Source of the DNA: CAZNUM01 sp046861615
GTDB lineage: Bacteria; Fidelibacterota; Marinisomatia; Marinisomatales; TCS55
Direction of reading: 5' to 3'
Assembly: GCA_046861615.1 (NCBI GenBank)
Contig: JBHHUS010000028.1
Span: 1 to 26,601, forward strand
DNA: 26,601 nucleotides
Position numbers and translations under genes: made by a program. The notes under the pieces are model-generated. The model was not told the origin of the DNA. It saw only the letters and a list, made by a program, of their open reading frames with translations, and made no database searches. This document shows positions 1-9,649 of the stretch, piece after piece (position 1 is the stretch's first letter; each line of letters starts with the position of its first letter).

Positions 1-51
1 GAATACATGAATTACCGGTCTATTAAACCAATCAAGATGTCGTCTGTTTAA
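1..51 (+). CDS. Possible 3' end of an upstream gene (C-terminal 16 codons)
   Basis: The first reading frame is open from base 1 and ends in TAA at 49-51, overlapping the ATG of the giant gene as TAATG. Stop/start overlaps of this kind recur in this window (18088/19917 genes, pyrD/rlpA), which makes a real upstream cistron plausible. Only 16 residues are visible, with no recognisable motif, so the product cannot be named. It could equally be chance. Confidence 0.3.
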   Translation, partial: EYMNYRSIKPIKMSSV

Positions 52-3000
52 TGTCCCAAATAAAAAAAATATTCTTTTACTTTTTATGTGTTTCAATACT
101 GGTTGGGCAATCAGCAACGATTAGAACAATTCATGATATTGGGACTGAGCAATCTCCCAGTGGATACTATAATTACGACGCTAGTACATACAACTCTACT
201 GGTGGTTTTAGAATTACAACGAGTTCATTCTCTGATAATACGACCTATGTCATAAAATACCAGATAAATGGAGGAACAAAAACACAGTTGACAACTGGAA
301 CGCATACTGGTACCAGCATGAACATTGATATTCAGAATGCCAGTTTGCCAAGTCTATCCAATGGTGATAAAATAATTTTTTATATAACAAATGATGCTTT
401 CGGTACGAACACAGAAGTAACTGCTCAAGCTGACGATAATGGTTATTATTATGTTACAACCACATCAGGAGATGAAGATTATTTCTATTATGATGTTACA
501 GTGCCTACAGTTTCTAATGTCACTTCGGACAACACAGATGCCACAAAAATCATTGGAGAAACTGTTGATATTAAAATCACTTTTTCCGAAATAGTGGATG
601 TAGTCACGTCAGGTGGTACACCAATATTAACGTTGGAAACAGGATCATCCGACGCAACCGCCAGCTATAGTAGTGGAACCGGCACTACTGATTTAGTATT
701 TCAGTACACAGTTTCTTCGGGGAATACCTCCAGTGATTTGGACTATACTAATACTTCTGCTTTAACAACCAATGGTGGAACGATTAAAGATAAAGCAGGC
801 AATGATGCTACATTGACTTTAGCAACGCCGGGTCAATCGGGGTCTTTAGGCGCGAATAAGAATTTTGAAATTGATGGTGTAGCTCCAACAATATCGTCGA
901 TAACTCCACCAGACGATGGTTCATATATGGAAGGAGAAATACTGGATTTTACGGTTAATTATAGTGAAGCAGTGACTGTTACTGGGACACCGACTCTTTC
1001 CCTGAATGTAGGCGGAACTGCCGTTAATGCAAGCTATAATTCAGGCTCGGTTTCAACAAGTTTAGTATTTCGTTATACCGTTTTAGACGGTCATAATGAT
1101 TCTGACGGACTTGCTCTAACAAGTCCAGTAGTGCTTAACGGTGGCACTATGAAAGACGTAAATGGAAACGATGCATCTTTAACTTTTTCCCCTCCAGTTA
1201 CATCCGGGATCATAATTGACGATACGGCTCCTACAGTATCTTCCGTATCATCAACACAAGCAGATGGGTATTATCAGGCCGGAGATGTTATTCCGGTTAC
1301 CGTTACATTCGATGAGACAGTCTATGTTACAGGTACTCCGCAATTAACTCTTGAGACCGGTACCAGTGATGCAGTAGTAGATTATACCAGTGGTTCAGGA
1401 TCATCGGTATTGACTTTTAACTATACCGTGGCTTCTGGGCAGACGAATAGTGACTTAGATTATGTAGCAACTAATTCTTTATCATTGAATAGTGGCACTA
1501 TAAAAGATGTTGCTGGAAATAGTGCAGATTTGACCTTGGCTAGCCCGGGCCAAACTGGTTCTTTAGGCAATAACAAAAGTCTTATAATTGATACAACCGC
1601 ACCCACCGTTTCCTCTGTTTCATCATCATCCCCTGATGCTACTTATAAAATTGGTCATGTGATCCCATTAAAGGTAACGTTCGATGAAACCGTAACCGTG
1701 ACGGGAAATCCACAACTTGTTATTAATACGGGTAGTGTTAATACTGGAGTTACTTACAGTAGTGGATCGGGTACAGTTAATTTAGTTTTCAATTATACTG
1801 TTACTGAGGGACATTCTAGTAGTGATTTGGCCTACGTCAGTACAAGTGCACTCTCTGGTACGATTAATGATGCAGCCGGGAATAGTGCTGATTTAACATT
1901 ACCCACTCCCGGAGGAAATAATTCACTAAGTGCAAACAAATATTTTGTTATTGACGGTATTCGGCCTACTATTTCCAGTGTCACTTCCACTAAGGCTAAT
2001 GGTTCCTATAATGCGGGTGTGCAAATCGATATTACAATAACTTTCGACGAAACTATAAATGTTACTGGAACACCACAACTGACTTTAGAAACTGGGACAA
2101 GCGATGCCGTTGTTAACTATGCCAGTGGTTCTGGAAGTAATACACTCACGTTTAGTTATGTAGTTTCCAGCGGAGAATCCAGCTCTGACTTGTCTTACCA
2201 GTCTACCAGTGCATTAGCTCTAAATGCTGGTACTATTAATGATGATGCCGGGAATTCAGCCACTTTGACTTTACCGACAATTGGATCTTCCACATCTCTT
2301 TCGGGCCAAAAGAGAATCATTATTGACACTACTGCACCAACTGTATCTTCGGTTACTTCCACGGCAGACAATGGATATTATAATGCCGGTGATGTTATTC
2401 CGATAACGGTGAGCTTCAGTGAAGATATTGTTGTGAGCGGGACGCCAACGCTTACTTTAGAGACTGGTTCATCCGATGCAGTAGTGAATTATTCCAGTGG
2501 AACCGGAACCGATGTACTAACTTTTAACTATACAGTGGCATCGGGAGAGAACAGTATTGATCTGGATTATTTGTCAACATCTGCAATACTGCCGGGGACT
2601 TCCATTCAAGATTCAGCCGGAAACGATGCTGATTTGACATTAGTCACACCGGGGAATAGCGGTTCTTTAGGAACTAATAAGGATTTGATTATTGACACAA
2701 CGGTTCCCACGGTAGACTCTGTTTCATCTTCCTATAGCAATGGCTCGTTTACGGTTGGTGAAGTAATCCCCATTAAGGTTTATTTCAGTGAATCAGTTGT
2801 TGTAACCGGTACTCCGAAACTGACCTTGGAAACTGGAGATAATGATGCTGCTGTGAGCTATACCAGTGGATCAAGTACTAGTATTCTTACTTTTAATTAT
2901 ACTGTTTCGTCTGGAGACTCCAGCCTTGATTTAGATTATAAATCCACTTCTGCCTTAGGTTTGAACGGGGGAACGATTGCGGATTCTGTTGGTAACAACG

Positions 3001-6000
3001 CTACCCTTACTTTGGTCACTCCTGGACAGCCCAATTCTTTAGGGGCTAATAAAGCCATCATTATTGATACTTCAGCTCCCACTGTCTCTTCTGTTTCATC
3101 TGATAAAATAAATGGTTCCTATACCACCGGTGAAATAGTTGACATCACTATTCTGTTCAACGAAGCAGTGACGGTAACCGGCACACCGCAACTAAAGTTG
3201 AACACCGGCACAGACAGTACGGCCATAGACTATTACAGCGGTTCTGGATCAACGACCCTTGTTTTCCGCTATACCGTTGCTGACGGGGATTCCAGTTTAG
3301 ACCTGGATTATGTTTCTGGTGGATCTCTTTCTTTAAATGGTGGGACTATTAAAGATGGGGCTGGAAATGCTGCGGTATTGACCCTGGCAACCCCAGGTAA
3401 TGCTAATTCGCTGGGAAATAACAAGGCACTAATCATCGATGCTATTACACCCAAAGTGCTCTCTGTAACTTCCACTACTGCTGATACATCCTACAAAGCT
3501 GATGATGTTATCCAGATCACGGTTACTTTTCATGAAGCAGTTGTTGTTACTGGAACGCCCCAAATAACCCTTAATACCGGCAGTAGTACTACTGCTGTTG
3601 ACTATTCCAGCGGAAGCGGTACTACAACGCTGACATTCAGTTATACGGTGGCGGCGGGAGACTCCAGTCTGGACCTTGATTATAGTGCCACTAATTCACT
3701 TGCTTTGAACAGTGGGACGATTAAGGATGCAACCGGAAATGACGCAGTACTGACATTGCCAACTGTCGGCGGATCAAACTCCATCGGAGGCAGTAAAAAT
3801 ATTATTATCGATACCAGAGCTCCAACAGTATCTCTGGTAACTTCAACCAAAGACGATGGATCCTATAAGGCCGGAGTTACTGTACCGATTGATATTGTAT
3901 TTAGTGAAGCGGTTACTGTTTCTGGTACGCCTCAAATCACTTTAGAGACAGGAACCAGTGACGAAACCATCAATTACACTAGCGGATCAACTACGGATAC
4001 TTTAGTTTTTAATTACACTGTTGCCACTGGAGATACAACTTCTGACCTGGACTATTTAACCACCACCGCATTAGCTTTAAACGGGGGCAGTATTATTGAT
4101 GCTGCCGGGAATAGCGCCGTGTTAACCTTAGCCAGTCCAGGGGCCGCTAATTCGTTGGCGTACAATAAGAATATTATTATTGACACATTAACCCCCCGTG
4201 TTGACTCAGTATCCTCAACTACTGCAGACGGTAATTATATGATTGGGGAAGAAATCGCAATTGAGGTTTATTTTGATGAGAATGTATATATAACCTCCGG
4301 TACACCTAAAATTTCGTTGGAAACCGGTTCCACCGATGAGACCGTTAATTACACCAGTGGTTCCGGGACAAATACATTTTTATTCACCTATACGGTTGCT
4401 ACTGGTGACTCCAGCGATGATCTGGAATATTTATCAACCTCAGCCCTGGATGTGGATGGCGGTATTACTGATCTTGCCGGTAATGCACTCACCGCCACTT
4501 TACCGACTCCCGGAGCTTCCGGATCTCTGGGGAACAATAAAGCCTTAATAGTGGATGGTATTATTCCAACCATTACCGGAGTTACCTCTTCCAACAGTAA
4601 CCAGGCTTATAAAACAGGGGATACACTTCAAATTTTAATTTTAGGTACTGAAAACCTGGTAGTAGCCGGAACACCAAAATTGACACTCGAAACAGGAACT
4701 TCAGATGCAGTGATCAGCTATACCTCCGGTTCGGGAGATGATACACTTGTTTTTCAATATGTGGTGAACAGCGGGCAATTATCTTCTGATTTAAACTACA
4801 GTACCACCAGTGCTCTGGTATTGAATGGGGGAACGATTAAAGATGAAGCCGGTAACAGCCTGACCTTGACATTGCCCGGTTTAAACAGTGACAGTTCCCT
4901 GGCCGGGCAGAAAGAGATTGTTGTTGACACCCAAGAGCCGTCGGCAGTTCTCACCTACGATGATACCGATAACCTGGTTCGATTTGAAGATGGTACGCTG
5001 CTGATTACATCTACTTTTTCAGACAGTATTAATATTAATTATTTACCAACTATCTATATTAATCTTCCGGAAACATCCAGTGATATTGATAATGCTGATA
5101 TGAGCCGTGTTTCCAGTACGGTGTATACTTATTCTCTAAACTTGCTGGATAATATCGACGGTGTTATTGCCGTTGATTCGATTATTGCCTACGATAAAGC
5201 CCTGAATAAGTTGGGTGCCGATTCTATCTCAAATAAAGCAGTTGTTACTATAGATAACACTGACCCGGGAGCTTTTGCTACCGGTGAGGTAATTGCCATA
5301 GGAGATACGGTTGTTGTTAGTTGGTTTAACGCAGCGACAGATAATCTGCAAATCACGGTCCCGCTTCCAAAATTAACTGGAAATCAAAACGATAACTCCC
5401 TCTTAAACGGTGGTGACGTGGATATCCAGATGCGGATTGCCCAGAGAATGTCTGAAACAACCTGGGTTAGTATCCCCACCAGTGACACCGGAAATCCAGG
5501 GGCGCCTAAAGACTCAATAAAAGCTTTGACTGATTCATTATTCTCCCGCAGCCGAAAAAATATTATTGATCAACTCACTCCAAATGGTTTGACTCAGGGA
5601 GACACTATTTATGTAATGGCGGTTATTAACGATGCAGTTGGAAACACAACTGACGGTACACCCAGCACATCCTTTTTTGTTCTCGACACTTTACCTCCCA
5701 CCACCGGCACTTTCAGCACCGGCTCTGAATTCACAGTGAATGTGGATACTTTAATATCCAATGATTCGCTGTATGTACGCTGGGAGGGTTTTTCTGATCC
5801 GAGTCAAAGTAGTGCCGCCGGCTCAGGAATTGACCGGTTTGAATATGCTGTTAAAGAAGGTTCCGGAGCGCTGGATGGTTTTCGGGCCTGGACACCAATG
5901 GACCAGGTTGAATTACAGACTCTAGGAAAAACCGATACCTTATTAACGGATACGCTGGCATTCGAGCATAATAAACAGTATACTATTTCCGTAAGGGCGG

Positions 6001-8156
6001 TGGATAAAGCCGGCAATACATCCAGTTTGCTTACGGATTCATCGCCGTTTTTACGCTATAATACTGCACCTACTATTTTTACTATTGCCGATACAACCGC
6101 CAAAGAGGATATTGAGTATTCTCAGTTGGTACAGGTTGATGATATCGACTTAAATACACTGCGAGGAGATTTATTCAATTACCAATTGGAAACAAGACTG
6201 ATTGATAAATCCGGTTCCAGTCCTGATACGATTTTAATCGACACACTCAATGCTAACATTTCAAATACAGGTAAAATTTTGTTCACACCAACTAAATGGG
6301 ATACAGCGGATTATGTTTTCCGGGTATTAGTAACGGATGCCTGGGAACTTAAAGATACGCTTGATTATGGGATAACAGTCTTGGCGGTGAATGATGCTCC
6401 AATCATTAATTTAACTGCCGTTGGGAAACTGGAATTCCTGGAAGGAACTAAAAGTGATACGATCAATCTGACGGCCTATTCTTTTGATGAAGATAACGAT
6501 ACCACCGAATTGAAATGGTCAGCTAATATTCTATCTACACTGCCGGATTTACCTGCATATCCATCTGCCCGTATTGATTTTGATCCCGGTCATACTACCA
6601 CAACAATTCGAACAGTCAGGCGATCATTATTAGAGCAATATCCCCATGCTAAAATTTATCAGGGGATTAATTATGAAACCGGTGGAATATTCCTGTCCCT
6701 GGATGCAACCGGTGATAAATTGAAAGTGAATCTGCCTAAAACAGGTGATTCAACCTATGCTTCCATTGCTCCGGTTGATACGAATTATTACAGCACTTCG
6801 GATCTTCAAGTGGAATTTACAGTGACAGACCCCGGTAATTTGGAGGGGAAGGATACGGTCACATTTTCGATTACATCTATAAACGACGATCCTAAGTGGA
6901 CTGGCTTGAGGGATACGACCATTACCGAAAACGATTCCATTTATCTCGATTTCGCCAATTATTTATCGGATGTGGATGATTCCCTGTTGACCATCACGAT
7001 TCAACCCCTCACGTTCGGTTCCAGCATGACCATTGAACCATCCAAAACCTATAATTCAACTGCTTCCGGGATTGTGTTTTCCAGTTCTACAAAAAACGAT
7101 ACGGTAAAATTCAAACCGATCAAACTCTGGTTTGGCCCCAGCGGTCCCTGGAAACTCAGCAACTCCGATTCATCCCTAATCCAAATTACTGCTGAAGATG
7201 ATAGTGCAGCTACTGCAATTGATACATTTGTCGTCAGAGTCCAGCGGGTACCTCGTCCTGAGATCCGCATGTACGTTGTCCAAAACAATGCGTTCACCAA
7301 CTTCTATGAGGTCTTCATCGTGGATTCGGTCGGGAAGACCACTGACTTGACGTTGGAGATCCAATCGAAACAGGTACCCCTGGACACTGTGGCGGCTTTT
7401 ACCTATGTGGGGCATCATCAATTCTCCGAAACACAGGGAAACTACATTTTTGAAGTCAGTGCCACTGGTGTTGTGGGAGATACAATTGTTTCCAATACGG
7501 TTGGACTGGCAGTAGCCCGCACATTTACTTCCTGGAACGGGGCCAGTCCTGACGGGCGATTCCGGGTCATCGGTTCCACCGGGACTGTGGATTATGACCA
7601 GACGGTTCTCATTATCGATTCCACCATGTTTGAACCTTATTTCAGTGACCGGGCTTCCTATCTACTGGGAAATGAGATTTACAGTTTCAAACGGCCGGTG
7701 GAGATTTCACTCCCCAGCCATGAAACGGAAATTGCCATTTATGAACGGACTACCGGGATGGGCTGGATTGAATTACCCTCGATTACTGAAAATGGCCGCG
7801 TTAGATCTTACACGGACAAAATGGGTTATTTCCGCCTGGGACCAAAAACTTTGATTGTTCCAGGGATGACGACTCTGCACCAGAATTATCCCAATCCCTT
7901 CAATCCGGTGACCACAATTGTTTTCGATCTCGGATTTGTGGATGGACCCTATCAAAAGGTTCAATTGGCGGTATATAACATTCTGGGGCAGAATGTTAAA
8001 ACGCTGGTGAACGATGAAAAGGGTATTGGTCGGTACACCGTCCGGTGGAATGGCAAGGATGCACATGAAGTTGATGTAGCCTCGGGCATCTATTTTGTCC
8101 ACCTGATGACGAATCGTGGTCGCTCCCAGACTAAAAAGATTATGTTGATCCGATGA
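51..8156 (+). CDS. Giant secreted repeat protein with T9SS C-terminal sorting domain
   Basis: A 2,701-residue predicted surface or secreted protein. An N-terminal signal peptide is visible (KK then a hydrophobic stretch, cleavage near residue 20). Residues ~149-1627 are twelve tandem Ig-like repeats of ~123 residues, each with cores such as GTPQLTLETG and GGTIKDxAGN and ending in ...IIIDT; they resemble the SWM-type bacterial Ig-like repeat. Residues ~1628-2400 hold further beta-rich segments, including cadherin-like stretches around 2003, 2114 and 2280. The last ~93 residues start LHQNYPNPFNP (from residue 2609) and end KKIMLIR, the type A T9SS sorting domain seen across the FCB group, which directs export and cell-surface attachment or release. 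ATG start without an obvious Shine-Dalgarno. The stop overlaps the next gene by 4 bp. Adhesin or matrix function is inference. Confidence 0.9.
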   Translation: MSQIKKIFFYFLCVSILVGQSATIRTIHDIGTEQSPSGYYNYDASTYNSTGGFRITTSSFSDNTTYVIKYQINGGTKTQLTTGTHTGTSMNIDIQNASLPSLSNGDKIIFYITNDAFGTNTEVTAQADDNGYYYVTTTSGDEDYFYYDVTVPTVSNVTSDNTDATKIIGETVDIKITFSEIVDVVTSGGTPILTLETGSSDATASYSSGTGTTDLVFQYTVSSGNTSSDLDYTNTSALTTNGGTIKDKAGNDATLTLATPGQSGSLGANKNFEIDGVAPTISSITPPDDGSYMEGEILDFTVNYSEAVTVTGTPTLSLNVGGTAVNASYNSGSVSTSLVFRYTVLDGHNDSDGLALTSPVVLNGGTMKDVNGNDASLTFSPPVTSGIIIDDTAPTVSSVSSTQADGYYQAGDVIPVTVTFDETVYVTGTPQLTLETGTSDAVVDYTSGSGSSVLTFNYTVASGQTNSDLDYVATNSLSLNSGTIKDVAGNSADLTLASPGQTGSLGNNKSLIIDTTAPTVSSVSSSSPDATYKIGHVIPLKVTFDETVTVTGNPQLVINTGSVNTGVTYSSGSGTVNLVFNYTVTEGHSSSDLAYVSTSALSGTINDAAGNSADLTLPTPGGNNSLSANKYFVIDGIRPTISSVTSTKANGSYNAGVQIDITITFDETINVTGTPQLTLETGTSDAVVNYASGSGSNTLTFSYVVSSGESSSDLSYQSTSALALNAGTINDDAGNSATLTLPTIGSSTSLSGQKRIIIDTTAPTVSSVTSTADNGYYNAGDVIPITVSFSEDIVVSGTPTLTLETGSSDAVVNYSSGTGTDVLTFNYTVASGENSIDLDYLSTSAILPGTSIQDSAGNDADLTLVTPGNSGSLGTNKDLIIDTTVPTVDSVSSSYSNGSFTVGEVIPIKVYFSESVVVTGTPKLTLETGDNDAAVSYTSGSSTSILTFNYTVSSGDSSLDLDYKSTSALGLNGGTIADSVGNNATLTLVTPGQPNSLGANKAIIIDTSAPTVSSVSSDKINGSYTTGEIVDITILFNEAVTVTGTPQLKLNTGTDSTAIDYYSGSGSTTLVFRYTVADGDSSLDLDYVSGGSLSLNGGTIKDGAGNAAVLTLATPGNANSLGNNKALIIDAITPKVLSVTSTTADTSYKADDVIQITVTFHEAVVVTGTPQITLNTGSSTTAVDYSSGSGTTTLTFSYTVAAGDSSLDLDYSATNSLALNSGTIKDATGNDAVLTLPTVGGSNSIGGSKNIIIDTRAPTVSLVTSTKDDGSYKAGVTVPIDIVFSEAVTVSGTPQITLETGTSDETINYTSGSTTDTLVFNYTVATGDTTSDLDYLTTTALALNGGSIIDAAGNSAVLTLASPGAANSLAYNKNIIIDTLTPRVDSVSSTTADGNYMIGEEIAIEVYFDENVYITSGTPKISLETGSTDETVNYTSGSGTNTFLFTYTVATGDSSDDLEYLSTSALDVDGGITDLAGNALTATLPTPGASGSLGNNKALIVDGIIPTITGVTSSNSNQAYKTGDTLQILILGTENLVVAGTPKLTLETGTSDAVISYTSGSGDDTLVFQYVVNSGQLSSDLNYSTTSALVLNGGTIKDEAGNSLTLTLPGLNSDSSLAGQKEIVVDTQEPSAVLTYDDTDNLVRFEDGTLLITSTFSDSININYLPTIYINLPETSSDIDNADMSRVSSTVYTYSLNLLDNIDGVIAVDSIIAYDKALNKLGADSISNKAVVTIDNTDPGAFATGEVIAIGDTVVVSWFNAATDNLQITVPLPKLTGNQNDNSLLNGGDVDIQMRIAQRMSETTWVSIPTSDTGNPGAPKDSIKALTDSLFSRSRKNIIDQLTPNGLTQGDTIYVMAVINDAVGNTTDGTPSTSFFVLDTLPPTTGTFSTGSEFTVNVDTLISNDSLYVRWEGFSDPSQSSAAGSGIDRFEYAVKEGSGALDGFRAWTPMDQVELQTLGKTDTLLTDTLAFEHNKQYTISVRAVDKAGNTSSLLTDSSPFLRYNTAPTIFTIADTTAKEDIEYSQLVQVDDIDLNTLRGDLFNYQLETRLIDKSGSSPDTILIDTLNANISNTGKILFTPTKWDTADYVFRVLVTDAWELKDTLDYGITVLAVNDAPIINLTAVGKLEFLEGTKSDTINLTAYSFDEDNDTTELKWSANILSTLPDLPAYPSARIDFDPGHTTTTIRTVRRSLLEQYPHAKIYQGINYETGGIFLSLDATGDKLKVNLPKTGDSTYASIAPVDTNYYSTSDLQVEFTVTDPGNLEGKDTVTFSITSINDDPKWTGLRDTTITENDSIYLDFANYLSDVDDSLLTITIQPLTFGSSMTIEPSKTYNSTASGIVFSSSTKNDTVKFKPIKLWFGPSGPWKLSNSDSSLIQITAEDDSAATAIDTFVVRVQRVPRPEIRMYVVQNNAFTNFYEVFIVDSVGKTTDLTLEIQSKQVPLDTVAAFTYVGHHQFSETQGNYIFEVSATGVVGDTIVSNTVGLAVARTFTSWNGASPDGRFRVIGSTGTVDYDQTVLIIDSTMFEPYFSDRASYLLGNEIYSFKRPVEISLPSHETEIAIYERTTGMGWIELPSITENGRVRSYTDKMGYFRLGPKTLIVPGMTTLHQNYPNPFNPVTTIVFDLGFVDGPYQKVQLAVYNILGQNVKTLVNDEKGIGRYTVRWNGKDAHEVDVASGIYFVHLMTNRGRSQTKKIMLIR
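495..4932 (+). repeat. Twelve tandem ~370-bp coding repeats (Ig-like)
   Basis: These are protein-level repeats within the giant gene, spanning residues ~149-1627. The repeats share GTPxLTLETG, LxFxYTV and LDYxSTSAL cores but differ widely at the DNA level, so this is an old expansion and not a recent slippage array. The second repeat is the most divergent and lacks the SLGxNK segment; the twelfth is followed by a partial, diverged continuation. Confidence 0.85.
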
Positions 8157-8806
8157 AACTGATTCCTAAAATTATCTTTCTTATGACCGTTATCTGGTTT
8201 GGGCTGGAGGTGCAATCTTGTCGAAAACAGTATTCGGCCCTTCCGGAAGATATGACCGATTACGGCTGGACACTGTATGAATCGGGTGATTATCTAAATG
8301 CAAACGACTGGTTTCAACAATCCGTGAAGGAAGACACAGCCTGGAAAGATGGTTACAACGGCTTAGGCTGGAGTTACGGTAAATTGATGGTGCTGGATAG
8401 TAGTATTGTCTATTTCACCGATGGGTTGAGTAAAACCCAGAATCCCTGGATGACCACCGATATTCACAGTGAAATTCTGGCCGGACTGACCTTTTCCTAT
8501 TATGCCCAGGGGAATGCTCGTAATACTATCTATTTTGCCGATAGTCTTTTGACTCGCACAACCAAAGCGTTGAAACCGGGGTGGGCCTTTTCCCATGATT
8601 CCCTGTTAAACTACCTGGATGTCCGAATTACCCTGGCTGCAGCTTATTTTGATGTAAAACAGTTTGATTCCACCGCAATGCAAATTGTAATTATTCTGGA
8701 CAGTTTAGGTAGTTCAGATACGGTAGTAACGGATACTTCTCTGCAGGGCCGAAAAAATATGGCTGCACAGATTCAGTCTCTCCAGGATTTTCTTTTTAAG
8801 AAATAG
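8153..8806 (+). CDS. Small TPR lipoprotein coupled to the giant T9SS cargo
   Basis: A 217-residue protein. The N-terminus has a basic residue, a hydrophobic core and a plausible though atypical lipobox (VQSC, Cys23), suggesting a lipid-anchored envelope protein. Residues ~34-100 read as TPR-like helices (YGWTLYESGDYLNANDWFQQSV, then a second helical pair). The ATG overlaps the stop of the giant gene as ATGA, so the two are probably translated together. This hints that it helps export, anchor or organise the giant protein, which is inference only. No enzyme motif is visible, and I do not recognise it as a named family. Confidence 0.75.
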   Translation: MKLIPKIIFLMTVIWFGLEVQSCRKQYSALPEDMTDYGWTLYESGDYLNANDWFQQSVKEDTAWKDGYNGLGWSYGKLMVLDSSIVYFTDGLSKTQNPWMTTDIHSEILAGLTFSYYAQGNARNTIYFADSLLTRTTKALKPGWAFSHDSLLNYLDVRITLAAAYFDVKQFDSTAMQIVIILDSLGSSDTVVTDTSLQGRKNMAAQIQSLQDFLFKK

Positions 8807-8812
8807 TTCGAT

Positions 8813-9271
8813 TTGCCAGGCCACCATATTCGCTGGATGGAACAGGCCCTTGCTCAGGCGGAACGAGCGTTTGAAGCAGGGGAAGTACCTGTTGGTGCAG
8901 TAGTCGTTCAGAAAGACCGCATCATCGGCCGCGGGTATAATCAGAGAGAACAGTTGAATGATCCCACGGCCCACGCTGAAATCCTCGCCATTACTGCCGC
9001 TGCCAATACTTTGGCCAACTGGCGATTAAATGGTTGTATTTTATACGTCACTAAAGAACCCTGTTCCATGTGTGCAGGGGCAATTTTGAATTCTCGGTTA
9101 AAGATGGTCGTATTCGGCTGTTATGATGAGCAGGAGGGATGTTGTGGCTCACTTTACCAACTCTGCAGTGATCCTCACTTTAAAATCAATGTAGCTGTAA
9201 AAGGTGGAGTGTTGGAAAAACGCTGCCTGACGTTGATTCAGGACTTTTTTAAATCCAGACGTCTGGTTTAA
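8813..9271 (+). CDS. tadA: tRNA-specific adenosine deaminase TadA
   Basis: 152 residues, normal for the family. TadA deaminates A34 to inosine in the anticodon wobble position of tRNA-Arg(ACG). The zinc and catalytic motifs are both present: HAE at residues 54-56 (His ligand, catalytic Glu56) and PCSMCAG with Cys84 and Cys87. The region ahead of the VPVGAVVV strand (residues 25-32) matches the family's N-terminal helix (HxxWMxxAL), which supports the TTG start at 8813. The first ATG (8837) would cut into that helix. It begins 6 bp after the TPR lipoprotein stop and ends 17 bp before the tRNA-Ser gene. The context gives no reason to doubt housekeeping function. Confidence 0.93.
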   Translation: MPGHHIRWMEQALAQAERAFEAGEVPVGAVVVQKDRIIGRGYNQREQLNDPTAHAEILAITAAANTLANWRLNGCILYVTKEPCSMCAGAILNSRLKMVVFGCYDEQEGCCGSLYQLCSDPHFKINVAVKGGVLEKRCLTLIQDFFKSRRLV

Positions 9272-9288
9272 TTTTCATCCCGGTTTCC

Positions 9289-9376
9289 GGAGAGGTGGCA
9301 GAGTCTGGCTGAATGCGCCGCACTCGAAATGCGGTTTCCGTTTTTCGGAACGGGGGTTCGAATCCCTCCCTCTCCG
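9289..9376 (+). tRNA. tRNA-Ser(CGA)
   Basis: An 88-nt class II tRNA. The acceptor stem GGAGAGG (9289-9295) pairs with CCTCTCC (9369-9375), with discriminator G at 9376. The anticodon stem CCGCA/TGCGG encloses loop CTCGAAA, anticodon CGA at 9325-9327, which reads UCG serine codons. The long variable arm TTCCG-TTTTT-CGGAA (9336-9350) and G73 are serine hallmarks. The T-arm is GGGGG-TTCGAAT-CCCTC (9352-9368). CCA is not encoded. The 3' part of this gene is the left border of the GIY-YIG tandem units that follow. Confidence 0.96.
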
Positions 9377-9378
9377 CA
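9361..9378 (+). repeat. 18-bp tRNA-3'-end repeat, copy A (native, inside tRNA-Ser)
   Basis: AATCCCTCCCTCTCCGCA is the T-loop 3' half, T-stem and acceptor 3' strand of tRNA-Ser plus two bases. The same 18 bp recur exactly at 9667-9684 and 9973-9990, so they bracket both nuclease units in the way att cores bracket elements integrated at tRNA 3' ends. Confidence 0.95.
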
Positions 9379-9385
9379 ATCAATC

Positions 9386-9649
9386 ATGTGGAATGTTTAC
9401 GTTATTCGTAGTCTAAAAGATGGTTTTATTTACTACGGAATGAGTGAAAACGTTTCCAATCGATTGAAGGCTCACAACCGGGGTAAAGTGCGTTCTACCA
9501 AAGCTCACAGACCATTTGAACTGGTGTATTCCGAACCTGTAGGAGATCGGCAGGTAGCCCGTGAAAGGGAAAAGTATTTCAAGTCCGGAGCCGGTCGTCG
9601 CTTCATTAAACGATTGTTAAAGTCTAACGGGGGTTCCCCGCCCGCCTGA
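9386..9649 (+). CDS. Single-domain GIY-YIG nuclease, copy 1
   Basis: An 87-residue GIY-YIG endonuclease domain of the small UvrC-N/YhbQ-like type. The GIY equivalent is VYV (residues 4-6) and the YIG equivalent YYG (16-18). Arg26 in NRLKAHN is the conserved catalytic Arg, and Glu62 in REREKYFKSG is the likely metal-binding Glu. There is no separate DNA-binding domain. The start is ATG at 9386, 9 nt beyond the tRNA 3' end, with no Shine-Dalgarno. The frame is open back into the tRNA (ATG at 9329), but that would encode tRNA sequence and is not chosen. The last seven residues (NGGSPPA) are encoded by the duplicated T-arm strand and the hairpin, and the TGA stop lies in the hairpin loop. Biological role is unknown; a mobile or homing activity is inference. 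Confidence 0.85.
   Translation: MWNVYVIRSLKDGFIYYGMSENVSNRLKAHNRGKVRSTKAHRPFELVYSEPVGDRQVAREREKYFKSGAGRRFIKRLLKSNGGSPPA

Noticed and set aside
4336..4594. Small ORFs on both strands inside the giant gene
   Set aside because: They are overlaps of the repeat coding frame, with low-complexity translations and no motifs. The same holds for other antisense ORFs across the window.
9329..9385. N-terminal extension of the first GIY-YIG protein through the tRNA (MRFPFFGTG... start)
   Set aside because: Those codons are the anticodon stem, variable arm and T-arm of tRNA-Ser. The second identical nuclease copy begins at its own ATG, so the tRNA-derived part is not coding.
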